From Diplonema japonicum (Eukaryota; Euglenozoa; Diplonemea; Diplonemida; Diplonemidae), in NCBI GenBank assembly GCA_964019335.1, contig OZ025671.1, positions 186,001 to 250,000 of the forward strand: 64,000 nucleotides of DNA, written 5' to 3'. A model generated the notes under the pieces. The model saw only the letters and a list, made by a program, of their open reading frames with translations, did no database searches and was not told where the DNA came from. This document shows positions 9,801 through 20,119 of the stretch, in pieces. The position numbers were made by a program, and so were the translations under genes. Each line of letters starts with the position of its first letter. Position 1 is the first letter of the stretch.

Positions 9801-12800
9801 TCAACTTCTCGACACAATGGACCATTGTCGCACAAGTGTTTTCATGGCCTTCGCAGGGCTTGCACTTGTTAAAGCCTGTTGTTGTTATATTATTTTATTT
9901 TCCGACTTTTTCTCCCCCACTTTTTTCTTCATTTTTTTTCCAAACACAAACCTGCTGTGCCATGGCTACGTGTTCCGCAGGGAGGTTCCAGGTATTTTGC
10001 AGCGCGAGTAAGAAAGCATCGGCACCTGCTGCAGAGTTGAGAAACACATAGAGATTGGCGATCTCACCCACCACAGAATAGCACTTTGCGTCGGAGGGAC
10101 TGAACGAAGGCTGCTGGATAGTGTGGAGGGTCATCGGAACAACTTGCTGTGCAAGAAAGCCCGAGAACCCAGGCAGCGTAGTGTACCATGACATGGCCAT
10201 CTTGGTGATGATCTGATAACTGGTCTTCGCCACGTCCATCTCCGGATGAGAGACACACCCCCGTGACAGCGACTCCAGAACCATGTTCAGTGTGGGCTTC
10301 GACTTCTCTGTAAGGAACAAGTGGATGCACTCCGGCTGAGCCGCCTGGATCAACAGTGCGTAGTACGCCCTAAGAAGGTCGAGGTGTTCCCTCGCCTGCT
10401 CTGAGTGCATGATGCTCACCTTCCCCAACCACTCTACGCTCGTCAGTTCGAACACCTTTCCGATCAACGGGACGAACAGCCCGTCCACAACAGGCACAGC
10501 CTCCGCCTTCATGCGTTGCAAGAGTTGTGTAGGGACTCGCACCAGTTTGCACGCATCTGTGATATCGCAGCTTCCAGTCATCTGTTCCACCAATGGTGTG
10601 ATGTACACCAGGACACCCGTCCCCAGCAGGTCGATCATGCGGTGTACAAAGAGAAGTACCTTCTCCCGCACGGACTGCACGTGGGCATATGCCGCACCGC
10701 ATGCCATCACCGCATGGGCGATCTCCTTCCACGCCTCGACTACCTCCCTGTTGACGCGTCCCATTGCCGGTGCTGACAACCCGCTGAACCCCTTCGACAG
10801 GTACGCCAAGTACAGCACCGTGTTCGCCACGCTGACGCCATACGCATCGGAGCGTGCCTGCAGCGCTGTCGTCAGGTTCGCTAGTAGTGGGCTGCTCATC
10901 ACCTTCAGGTATTTTTGGCTTTCAGGCAGCTTCGCTTCATTCTGCGAGATCAGCACGCCCAGCGTTTCAAACAGCGCGCATTTGTCATTCAGCTCCAACC
11001 CACTCGACGCCAGCAGCCTCTCCACGTTGGCCATAATGACGTCCACGCTGTCGGTCATTAGCTGCTTCGCTGACTTTGCCAGCTGCGAGAACGTGGCACA
11101 AGCCTTAGCCTTGACCTTCGGGTGGGGGTTCGCGACACCGCTGGGGCCGAGCGTAAGCTGCAGCAGCTGCGGCCTCTTCTCAGGGTACTGGATAAAGTAC
11201 TGGTAGTAACGCTCAACGACCTCGAGGAACGCAAGAGAGACGGCCTGTGGTGCTGTGGTGGGTGTTGGGTGCCTCATACCTGGTGCGTGTGCTGAGAAGC
11301 GATGCTCGAATCGAACAAGTCTGTCATCGTCTTGCAGAAGATGTTGTCAGTTTGTTTAAACAGAGCGCCTTTCGAGGTGCCGAGCTCCTGTGGTGGGTTG
11401 TATTAAATCCTGATGTGCATACCTCACCGAAGGTGTAGAGGATGCGCAGTGTGGCTTCCACCTGTGACCATGTGGGGCTTCCTGCAATGCAGGAGTTCAC
11501 ACGCTCAACGATCATGCGCATGACCATGTCTCTGTCCAGGGCTGCGATGTTCCTGAAGACGATGAGCAGCTGCTTCCGTAGCAATGTGACTGTGTTCTCG
11601 TAGTCGCTGGGTTGGTCGAAGTTGTAGGCGACCTGGTGGTACTCCAGCCTAGTCACCACGATGTTGAGGATGGACGGCAGGTGGCTGCGCGACAAGGCTG
11701 GCTCGGGGTGCTTCTTAAGCAGCTCGACGTACTTCCTGATGGAGTACTCGCAGACTTTCAACGAGATGCCGGAGTGGCCGCAGGAGAGGAGTTCGTAAAG
11801 CATCGGCAGGCATGTCTGCAGCATGTTCAAAGCGGTCGAGGCGGCGGGGCTAGGGCCCTGGGTCAGCATGCTGCCGAGGACGTCAATGAGCTCGAGGCAC
11901 ACCACCTGGCAGAGGTCTGTAACACGCGAGAGGAAGCCGTTCCCGTCGTCGAAGGACTCGTCACCTGCTGCGAGCATGGGACGCACTTGAATCATGGTCT
12001 GCGAGACCATCCCTGGCATGCAGTCTGTGACTCTAAGAGACTGCAGCAGTTGCAGCTTGGAGCTTGTATCTGCGATTTTCTTCTCGCACAGCTCCACGAT
12101 GCAGCCGATGGCATCGTCACGTAGATCGACACGTCCCACGAAGTGATACAGCATGTTGATCCAGTCGTCAGAGGACACAAGCGTGATGTCGATCCACGCG
12201 AAGTAGGGGCACATGACCTGCATGCACTGCCTTGTGAGGTCGGGGTGGGACTCATGATACTGAGAGAGGATGTGGTACCAGGTGTTCGTGATTTGTGGGA
12301 TGCATGTGAGACGCATGGTGTCCTTGATGAGAGTGTCCCGTGCACGCACATCGGAGTCGCGTTGGTCGCGCAGGTTGTCGACGATGTAGTTGTCGATGGC
12401 GTCAAGGGTGCGGAGCCAGAGGTCGATGAGCTGCATGCCTTTGGGAAGCAAGGCAAAGATCTCGTCGAAGAAGCTTCCCCACCTTGTGGGGTACCCGGAG
12501 TGCTGGAAGGCGATGACAAGAAGCTGCGCGAATTTGTTTTGAACAAATTGCATTTTTTGAAGGTCTAGATGCGGGCAGACCTCGGCTGCGAACGACATCA
12601 TTGCAGCCTCGAACTGTGTTTTTTCGCTGTCGGGAAGGGAGGCGTAGACACCCCCGCCGATGAGCTCCAGCAGCACCCCGCAACACCAGAAGATCTCCGT
12701 CGCCTCAAAAGATTCTTTAGGGCGGCGGAGGATAGAAAGACAGAATTCCCATATCCTGGGGTTTCTCTTCAAAGACCCTAGGTACTGTTCGGCTTCGGCC

Positions 12801-13003
12801 CGAAGAGCCACTGCCGACTGCGATGCGATACTTCTCGTCGTGATACTAGGGTCGAGAGCCACCCTCACTGCCCTGGAGAAATCACTGAAACCTTCCATGT
12901 CCGCACCACCAGGGGAGTGAAAGGTAACTGTCGAGCCACCACTACCGGGTGGGGTCACTTGTGGCGTGCACATGTTGTTCAACAATGTACAGGGACGGGA
13001 CAA
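9801..13003 (-). CDS. XPOT: Exportin-T (tRNA nuclear export receptor)
   Basis: Four phase-0 exons, 13003-11423, 11387-11280, 11244-9952 and 9875-9801, give 1,018 residues. Introns are 35, 35 and 76 nt (GTATGC...CACAG, GTATGA...CACAG, GTTTGT...AACAG). The stretch around DTLIKDTMRLTCIPQ, then FAWIDITLVSSDDWINML, is the diagnostic exportin-T/Los1 region; the rest is HEAT-like helical repeat. The second exon and the start of the third (AVSLAFLEVVERYYQYF) continue the alignment expected for the family. Exportin-T is an importin-beta-superfamily receptor that carries mature tRNAs out of the nucleus with RanGTP. The start may be MSRPCTLL at 13003 or the internal MEGFSDF, 35 residues later, which fits the usual N-terminus better. 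XPOT is usually ~960-1000 residues. Confidence 0.9.
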
Positions 13004-13747
13004 AGAAAGAAGTGAAGATTAAGATGCTAACCGAAAGACGACGGTGGGGGGGGGGGGGGGGGGGGATGTAGAAGTGAGAGATGCCTTTGAGATGCTATGA
13101 ACTGGGGTAACCATTCACTACTTTGCTAAAACATTTAGTATTTTCTTTTTTTTTTTTGAGTGTGCTTCCTTTTTATTTTTCTTTTTAAAAAAACAAAAAA
13201 CCTCTCCCTGCAACAAAAAAAAACACAAATAATACTAAAAAATGATGGGAAATAAAAAAAATTGGGGGAAAAAAGAAAAACCTGAACGCATTGCAAAAAA
13301 AAAAAAAAAAAAAAAAAAGAAAAAAAAGGGTACGCCTCTTAGCAAGACACAAGTACACACTAGTGGCTGTCGGAGTGGATAAAAATAAAGGGGTAATTCA
13401 TTTAGTACCCAAAAAAAGTATCTTTTTTTAAAAATTCACCATCTACCCAAAATAGGTTTTTTGGGTATTTTTGGTTCTAGGGGCCGTGAGCAGGCTGCAC
13501 ATCGCTGCAAATATGGCCATTTTGGCATCAAATGCCACCCACAACTTCCCATCGGGAGGCAGGCTCAAAAAAAAAAAAAAAAGAAATACTATTTTTCAGT
13601 GATATCTGATGGGCCCACAGACTCCAAAAAACCGGTTTTAAGTGAACTACCCCAAAAATTTAAAAAAAAAAAAAAAAAAGCAAAATGGAAAATAAAATGG
13701 GGAGGGGGGGAATGATGTCTCTACTTATTTTTCTTGTCTTTTTTTTT
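13004..13747. other. Intergenic with a candidate MITE
   Basis: A long G-run at about 13047-13065, A/T runs, and between 13390 and 13653 a segment with inverted ends (listed separately). No gene seen. Confidence 0.45.
13390..13653. mobile_element. Candidate MITE with ~15-bp terminal inverted repeats
   Basis: The left end GGGGTAATTCATTTA (13390-13404) and the right end TAAGTGAACTACCCC (13639-13653) are inverted repeats with two mismatches. The interior has a more balanced composition than its surroundings and no open frame of note. Length 264 bp. A-rich DNA on both sides hides any target-site duplication. Confidence 0.5.
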
Positions 13748-15193
13748 TTAAATCTTCTTCACACCGCTAATGTCCCCAGCAGATCTCACCGATTTAGCCG
13801 ATTTCTTAACCACCTTGAAGTCAGCCACGCTCCTCACGGCTCCAGTGGTAGTGTGCGCAATCCGCCCGATCCCCCCACCGAGCACAGAGGTCTTCTCCAC
13901 AGATGCACCTTGCATCCACGTTCGAACTTTTGACTTCACACCATTCCATCCAGTTTTTTGAATTTCCTATTTTTGAAAAAAAAAAAAAAATTAAAAATCC
14001 GTTAAATTTTCCATCAATTGTAATATACCATATTGCTCCTTGGTGCCTGCTGGATGCTGGGAATTTGGAAATAACGTCTGAAGGCCCCTGAACGGAGCAG
14101 CAAAGGAGGCATTATACCCCACACGGCCGACACCACGAACCCAAGAAGAACACCGGCAGAGTTCCCAGCGAAAATGTACATCCCCACAGCGCCCATGCAA
14201 CGGCCTCCCCATCGCTGGAGAACGTAGTACTTTGACTTAGTAGGCATGGACTGGGAAAGGGTCATCTCAGTGCCTGTTACAATGAGGACGTAGGCTATGC
14301 AAATTAGAGCGCCAGAGGGGTCGGCAGCCGACAGGTCTTTGAACCACAAAAACCCGCCCTCTTTCACACCTGGCTCATCCATAATGAGCCTCCTCACACA
14401 GTAGAACACCAACCCGAACGGGACCACGGCAGCTAACGACAGAAAGCTCAGCCATTCTTTGAAACCCCCTTTCTCGCAAACCGCTTTGATCCTAGCATCG
14501 TAGTTGTTCTTCACCAACGCACGCTCCTTGTCCGTCAGCGTGGAGTTCTGGAGCGCGCTTTGCTTCTGCTGCTTCAGCACGCCCAGCTCGGTCGTATACT
14601 GGGCTGTTTTTTTTTTTTTTTTTTTTTTTTTTTTTGTTTTTCATTTCTCCTTAATACATACACATTCTAATTGCATTTCGCGATGCGATGAGCTGGACAG
14701 GCAGCAGGGCGAATCGAATTGTACTGGACACCAACACAATGCACATCCACCATTCGAAGCCCAAATCGTGCAGCCCGTACAGGCCTCGGTTTATCCACCT
14801 GAACGGGGAGACCACGTCGAGCACCGTGTCCCACAAGCCGTCTACCTGCTCGAAGAAGGTGAGCTCTGGTTCTTCGTACTGAGAAGCGTCGTCCCTTATA
14901 ATGTTCTGAAGATCTTCTAGTTCCTGCTTTTCGAGTTCTTCAAGGGTGGTGGCAGAGGTGGAGGTAGTTGTGGTTGTTGTGGGGGTGGGGGTGGTGGTGG
15001 TGGTGGTGGCTGCCTCGGAGATGTCTTCTTTCTTTGCGAACGGATTCAAACTTCCTAAACTAAACATTCTAACTTGCAGCGGTGCCTCTCCCCGTGACAG
15101 TGCGCCCCACCGAACGGCACCCCCCACCAACCCCATTTGAGTCTGTGTCACTCCAGGCCTTATCAACCGCCTTAAGCCCCTGCCGCGGAGCAT
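13748..15193 (-). CDS. OXA1L: OXA1/YidC-family mitochondrial inner-membrane insertase
   Basis: Exons 15193-14662, 14603-14029 and 13966-13748 give 441 residues. Introns are 58 nt (GTATGT...AACAG, with a long A-run) and 62 nt (GTATAT...AATAG). The basic, acid-poor N-terminus (MLRGRGLRRLIRPG) looks like a mitochondrial presequence. A Thr-rich linker follows, then the YidC/Oxa1 core: GFEWWMCIVLVSSTIRFALL as TM1, the conserved LIASRNAIRM after it, a charged matrix helix, and later TM segments including FKDLSAADPSG and the last near AGVLLGFVVSAVWG. The third exon adds a basic, Ser/Val-rich tail like the matrix ribosome-binding tail of OXA1. The family inserts mitochondrially encoded and conservatively sorted proteins into the inner membrane. 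Confidence 0.9.
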
Positions 15194-15903
15194 TTCTTGT
15201 CCGTGTTATTAATCTACTCCTTTTTGTTGTTTGTGTGTGAAGATTTAAAAAAAAATAAATAAAATCAAGCAGGCCGGTGTTGGTGGGCGCCTGAAGAAAA
15301 ATAAACTATGAGAGAGGATACTAGAAGGGCAAAACCGAAAATCTACGTGGGGCACAAAAAAAATGGAATGAGAAAAAAAAATACAAGAAACATGTATGAA
15401 ACTGACCAGCTTTAGAAATACTAAATTCGAGAAAGTCTTTTTCACGATGATGACGCAGTACGGTGCCGACCACGACTTCCTCCTGTTTCTTTTTTGACTA
15501 TGTGAAATGAAATAAAAACCCCTCCCAAGAAATGCATGCATTCCTGTAGCTGGACTGTTTCATATACCAGGGCCCATCCCCAGGCGCTCCCTAAGGGTCT
15601 TTTTATTTTTTCATCATTCTCATCGTCATCGTGCTTTTGGGTTAGAACGAAACTTCGGTATGAATCCATTGTTCGGGAAGTGGAGGAGAAATACAAGTCT
15701 TCCCTTTCTTTTTTTTAAAACAGTCAGCGGGTGCTCGACCCTTTGAGGGGAGCAGTCCCTTTATGTCCTTTTTTCTCCAAAGCGCTTTCCATCTTCCTAG
15801 CCTTTTTTTTTCAATCCTGCATCTTCCATCTGTTTTACTCGCTTCATAAATGCAATGGCACGTTCATGCCTGCGGCAATAGCTGTGGAAGTGGGTGTGGT
15901 GTG

Positions 15904-15936
<33 letters not shown>

Positions 15937-15966
15937 TATTTCCCCTTGATCCCCTCGATTCCTCGT
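15194..15966. other. Intergenic with one doubtful ORF
   Basis: A/T-biased spacer carrying the doubtful ORF at 15442-15669 and a long T-run near 15906-15933. Nothing else recognisable. Confidence 0.4.
15442..15669 (-). CDS. Doubtful small ORF, 75 residues
   Basis: Starts at MDSYRSFVLT, with an acidic patch (DDDENDE) and a mixed-composition stretch (SAWGWALVYETVQLQ) that looks more protein-like than the surrounding low-complexity frames. No family recognised. It may be a first exon, since GT donors occur inside it. Low confidence that it is a gene. Confidence 0.25.
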   Translation of the reverse strand: MDSYRSFVLTQKHDDDENDEKIKRPLGSAWGWALVYETVQLQECMHFLGGVFISFHIVKKETGGSRGRHRTASSS

Positions 15967-16356
15967 TCAACGGATGGACCCATACATGTTCAGAAAAGAC
16001 GTGAGGCACATCCGCTCATGCATGGGCATGCAAAGGTTTGTGAACAACTGCTGTCTTGCTCTGTTATCCATCAACAACAAAGCGTTGCGCGTAGCACCTC
16101 GAGAATAAAACTGCTTCCAACAAGGCAGGCGGCACCTCTCACACTTAGCACGCGAAAGAAACCTGCACAGCTCCTGCTGCTCCTTCGAGCGTGGCATGGC
16201 TTCCGTGCTCCGAACCCTCATACGGCCTAAGCTGTCCGTCAGCCCCTGTATCGTCATCAAGCTGAACGCAGTTTCTCTCTGTTCAGCCTTTCCCGATGTC
16301 TTGTCATCGCTGCACCCCGTTCCAAGGCTAAACGGCTCCCCCATGGTGGTGTCCAT
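15967..16356 (-). CDS. Hypothetical protein, 129 residues, Cys/Arg-rich
   Basis: Starts at MDTTMGEPFS after a poly-A leader; the lysine-rich upstream frame is read-through. It contains a CERCRLPC cluster near residue 72 and several Arg-rich helices. No known family recognised; a metal-binding cluster is possible but not established. It lies 112 nt downstream of the four-TM protein gene on the same strand. Confidence 0.5.
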   Translation of the reverse strand: MDTTMGEPFSLGTGCSDDKTSGKAEQRETAFSLMTIQGLTDSLGRMRVRSTEAMPRSKEQQELCRFLSRAKCERCRLPCWKQFYSRGATRNALLLMDNRARQQLFTNLCMPMHERMCLTSFLNMYGSIR

Positions 16357-16468
16357 ATTCTTTTTTTTTTTTTTTTTTTTTTTTTTCTCGTTCTTCTCCC
16401 CTCTCTTCCTATTGACAATTTTTAAAAATATTTTGTTAGGAGGTAAGGAGAAGGAGGGACTGCCTGTA

Positions 16469-16945
16469 TCAGTCGTCGTCCCTGTTAACCTCAAGGTAAG
16501 CATGCCCCCCTCGACTCCTCCAATACCAATGCCCGACACTCAAAAGAAAACCCATCAACAAGGCAGCGACATGAGCCACAGTTGTTATCGCATCAGACGT
16601 CACAGCGTAGTACACATCAGTGGACAAGAGGAGCAAGCCTGACACAACGACAAGGCGAGTCTCAACAACCGAAGACTTGAAAACACCTTGCTTGAGGTCA
16701 TAGGCAAGATGGCCCCACATGCTGTTCCACACAATGCTGATACCTGTGCAGCCTTCGATAAGGCACAGCCCGATTTGAAATGCCCATAGATATGCAAAAA
16801 CGCTGAACCACCAAAACAGGAGGCAACTGGTCTCGCCACGTATCATGTGTAAGACGGGAGCCACTAGCATCGCTGCCAACATCGTGTAATTGATGGCAAT
16901 GTCAGTCCCGCAGCCGTCGTAGGTTAGAATATCCTGCACGGTCAT
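16469..16945 (-). CDS. Small polytopic membrane protein, 158 residues, unknown
   Basis: Starts at MTVQDILTYD (16945); the in-frame residues upstream overlap the end of the next gene in another frame and are discounted. Hydrophobic segments lie at about residues 20-40, 47-72, 100-122 and 126-146, so roughly four membrane spans. The last one (HVAALLMGFLLSVGHWYW) has the small-residue/histidine spacing seen in the last helix of rhomboid-fold proteins, but no Ser-His dyad or GxSG is visible, so this is at most a weak structural hint. The C-terminus is charged. Confidence 0.6.
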   Translation of the reverse strand: MTVQDILTYDGCGTDIAINYTMLAAMLVAPVLHMIRGETSCLLFWWFSVFAYLWAFQIGLCLIEGCTGISIVWNSMWGHLAYDLKQGVFKSSVVETRLVVVSGLLLLSTDVYYAVTSDAITTVAHVAALLMGFLLSVGHWYWRSRGGHAYLEVNRDDD

Positions 16946-17021
16946 GGTGATGGATTGCCTATCTACGGGGGTTTTGTCGTTTTTGGGGAAGAAATCTGAA
17001 AGACAAAAAAAAAATAATAAG

Positions 17022-20000
17022 TTAGTGCAGCTTACTGTGTAAAACGCTGAAGTAAGAGAGTAGCTCATCCTTGCCAAGCCCCTCTTCGGCGGGGTGCTCC
17101 AAAAACGGGATGTGAAACTTCTTCGGTGTGCAGCTTGTAAAAGTTTGCAGAGCGCTGTTCACCAACTGGGCATCGTTGGTGAAGTGATAGAGCTGAGTCG
17201 ATGTAACTACATTTGAAGGTGGGATGATGAAGTAAGAGGCTGCAAGTTGAAAAATCTCGTACCACGCGTTCAGGGTGAGCCAGTGCGTGTGGTTGTACAC
17301 CTTCAGCTCGTTCGGAAAGATGCGTACGACATGCTCCCTGTCGATCATGCAGGACTCTACGAAGTTGCTTTTGTTTGTGTATCCATCGGGCGCGAAATCG
17401 TAGAAAGAGTTCATTAAGCTGCCCACTCGCCACACCATCTTCCTGAATAAAGAAACGCTGTACTCAATGGCCACGCCTTCGGGAAGGATCGAGAACAAGC
17501 CCTTTGTCCACAGGCAGGGGGAATCCATGGATGTTGTGTGGCGAAACCGCATCTGCGTTTCTAAGTAACACACCGCAGCCAGTTTCTCGGCAGCAAAGAC
17601 GTCAACATCCTTGCCAATAGCGTAGCTCACCGCACGCCAGAACAACCCCTTGTCGCATTCTGCCACACACCCGTTCCATCGCAGGTCTCCTGTATACAGA
17701 TCATACACCCTTGTGTCGATATTTCTAAATTCGTCTTCTGCTGAATCTTCGATGTACACTGTTTCGCACGACCTGATGAAGAGGTGTACTTTTTCTGAGT
17801 TTGACAGTTTGAATTCTGGGTTTATGGATCGGTATTCCGCCATGATGGGCTGCCAGTCCCACAGTGTGTCATTCAGCATTGTGGTCTCTTCGTCCGGCTG
17901 CATCATATGAACACTGAGGTTGTTCTCTTCGAGGAAGGCGCACAGTTCCTCTGTTCCATCGGACTGGAACAGGCTGTTGAGGTACATCATGTGCAGGACT
18001 GCGTCTAATGACCTGAAGAACGGTGCGTTCAGGAAGGCTGTCGCGCACTCTCCTAAAGGCACACCGACCGCCTGGAGAAGCTGCTCGGTTTTTCTTTGTG
18101 TTCCCTTCTGTGAAGCTTCGTCACACAATAGTTCCCACGGATGTTCCTTGCACAGCTTTAACTCGCAGACCGCCTCATACATGGACAGTAACTTCTCCGC
18201 CCAATCATTTCCCAAGCACTTCATCACGTAAGTCTCTAAACGACCCCCCTTACACCCCGTCAAGATACCTGCGTCTACTGCCACTGCCACCGTGTTCGCG
18301 TTCTCCATCATCTTCCGCTGCGGTGACATGTACAAGATATCTGCAAGATTTTGGTACGACTGTTGCGGCTTCCGTCTTAGCATCCGGATGAGCATTGGGT
18401 CGCACAGAGAATTACTAGCAGCGGCGTCGTGTAGCCTTTGGAGAGTGCAGCATTGTGACCACATGCACATGTAATGCCCTGCAGTTTCCATGGTCTCTAT
18501 ATTAAGCCATTTGCACAGTACAGGGAGCAAAACGGCTGTTATATCGCAGCTAACAAGCTCCTCGCACACAAGGTGTTTCAATATCTTGCGCGAGTCATGC
18601 TTGTCTTCCGCATTCTCAAAAGCGACAAGCAGCCCTTCCACATCGTTACATAGCTTCACAATGTTGTGCTCAACTCTGTTCCCTTCTATCTCGGCTACGT
18701 TCCATAAGGATGTTATGAACGCTGATCTTTCTTTATTGCTCTCTTGCACTAGAGAGGGGAATATTTCGATTATTCTTTCGTAGCACTCGTAAGGCGTCAT
18801 GTTGGGCTGCAGGGAGATTCGCAACTTGAGGCACATCACAGGAATGCTTTGTGAGAGCTTTCGTATGACGAGGTAGTCACGGAAGCGGCACATATCGAAC
18901 GGTTTGACCCCTGCGCTCTCCACGAAACCAATCAGCTCGTTGCAATCCTCTTCGTTATCGATGCCCACCAGCTGCTGCATACACGCAAAGTTTGATACTC
19001 GGCTCCGTTCTAATTTAGATTTCTCCACCACCACGTCTATCAGGGTCCGCAGCAGGTTATGCAGCGTGTAAGGGACATTCATGTCGATAACCTCGTTCAG
19101 TTCCGATTCCTCGAGATCCAGACCGCAGGTGGCGAGGAGCTGCGCAGACCATGTGTCGTTCAGACGGAATTCCGTGAAGCAGTTGTAAAGAACCTTCAAC
19201 ATGGTGAACACGATTTCTTTCAATGGCGGCTGCAGCACGCCGTACATAGTGCGCGTCAGGTGGTGCAACATAAGCCCGTCCACCTCATAGAAATTAGGTA
19301 GGCAGTGTGCCACATCGTCCCACGTTGTGCTTGCAACGAAGGTTATGTAGCTGTATGGGGTGTCGACGCAGAAGTGCTCGGAGGCGAAGTAGCAGTCCTT
19401 TCCTTCGGCGATCTTGCACAAGGCGGCATATGTCCCGCTTGCCCGGATTGTGTCGAACAGCATGGCGACGTACGGTCCAGTCTCCCTCGTGACATCCTCC
19501 AGGTGGCTGACATCAACGGTTTTAGCCAGTTTTTCTTCAAGAGAGATATAGTCCTTCACAAGGCACCAGGCACGGAGGGCAGCGTCGTAGTCGATGAAGG
19601 TAGGCAGCTTGCTGGTTATCTCGCAATGCACCGGATCACCTGTTTTCAGATGTTTCATCCCGAAATCTTGCAAAAGTTTCATGAACTCCTTACCTCCAGC
19701 GCCGTTGGGTATTTCGCCCAAGGTCCACCCTCTCACAGCAGGCCACGATTTTGCAAACTGCCCGGATACTAGTGAGAGTACTTGGCTCACGGCAGAATGC
19801 GCCTTATCCGGTGGCAGGCGTCGTTTTCCCACAACAGTCTTGACCTTCTCCCATGTCTTCTCTTCGATTGTGTAAAGCGTGCCGAGGTTCTTCTCCAGTA
19901 CACCGTTCACAGCATCGACGGTCACGTTCTTGCCGTGTTTTTTGTAAAGTGTTGCTAGAGCGCTTGATATTTGTGTGCTTGCCTTTGTCGGCACTTTTAT

Positions 20001-20027
20001 CTTCGAATTTCTGATCTCCGCCTCCAT
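17022..20027 (-). CDS. Large unknown protein, 1,001 residues
   Basis: A single uninterrupted exon from MEAEIRNSKI to SVLHSKLH. Composition is that of a mostly helical soluble protein with many Cys and Leu residues. No signal peptide, membrane segment, coiled-coil heptads or known catalytic motif could be recognised. The N-terminal 80 residues are basic. It ends 76 nt before the start of the four-TM protein gene downstream. The length without stops and the even codon pattern make it a real gene, but function is unknown. Confidence 0.75.
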   Translation of the reverse strand: MEAEIRNSKIKVPTKASTQISSALATLYKKHGKNVTVDAVNGVLEKNLGTLYTIEEKTWEKVKTVVGKRRLPPDKAHSAVSQVLSLVSGQFAKSWPAVRGWTLGEIPNGAGGKEFMKLLQDFGMKHLKTGDPVHCEITSKLPTFIDYDAALRAWCLVKDYISLEEKLAKTVDVSHLEDVTRETGPYVAMLFDTIRASGTYAALCKIAEGKDCYFASEHFCVDTPYSYITFVASTTWDDVAHCLPNFYEVDGLMLHHLTRTMYGVLQPPLKEIVFTMLKVLYNCFTEFRLNDTWSAQLLATCGLDLEESELNEVIDMNVPYTLHNLLRTLIDVVVEKSKLERSRVSNFACMQQLVGIDNEEDCNELIGFVESAGVKPFDMCRFRDYLVIRKLSQSIPVMCLKLRISLQPNMTPYECYERIIEIFPSLVQESNKERSAFITSLWNVAEIEGNRVEHNIVKLCNDVEGLLVAFENAEDKHDSRKILKHLVCEELVSCDITAVLLPVLCKWLNIETMETAGHYMCMWSQCCTLQRLHDAAASNSLCDPMLIRMLRRKPQQSYQNLADILYMSPQRKMMENANTVAVAVDAGILTGCKGGRLETYVMKCLGNDWAEKLLSMYEAVCELKLCKEHPWELLCDEASQKGTQRKTEQLLQAVGVPLGECATAFLNAPFFRSLDAVLHMMYLNSLFQSDGTEELCAFLEENNLSVHMMQPDEETTMLNDTLWDWQPIMAEYRSINPEFKLSNSEKVHLFIRSCETVYIEDSAEDEFRNIDTRVYDLYTGDLRWNGCVAECDKGLFWRAVSYAIGKDVDVFAAEKLAAVCYLETQMRFRHTTSMDSPCLWTKGLFSILPEGVAIEYSVSLFRKMVWRVGSLMNSFYDFAPDGYTNKSNFVESCMIDREHVVRIFPNELKVYNHTHWLTLNAWYEIFQLAASYFIIPPSNVVTSTQLYHFTNDAQLVNSALQTFTSCTPKKFHIPFLEHPAEEGLGKDELLSYFSVLHSKLH

Positions 20028-20119
20028 CTCCCGCTTGCTGTCGTGGTGTCGACGGAGCCGCGGAGAAAAAGAAAAACAAGAAAAAAAAGGTTATAAAAAA
20101 AAAAAAGGTCGTTTTCTTT

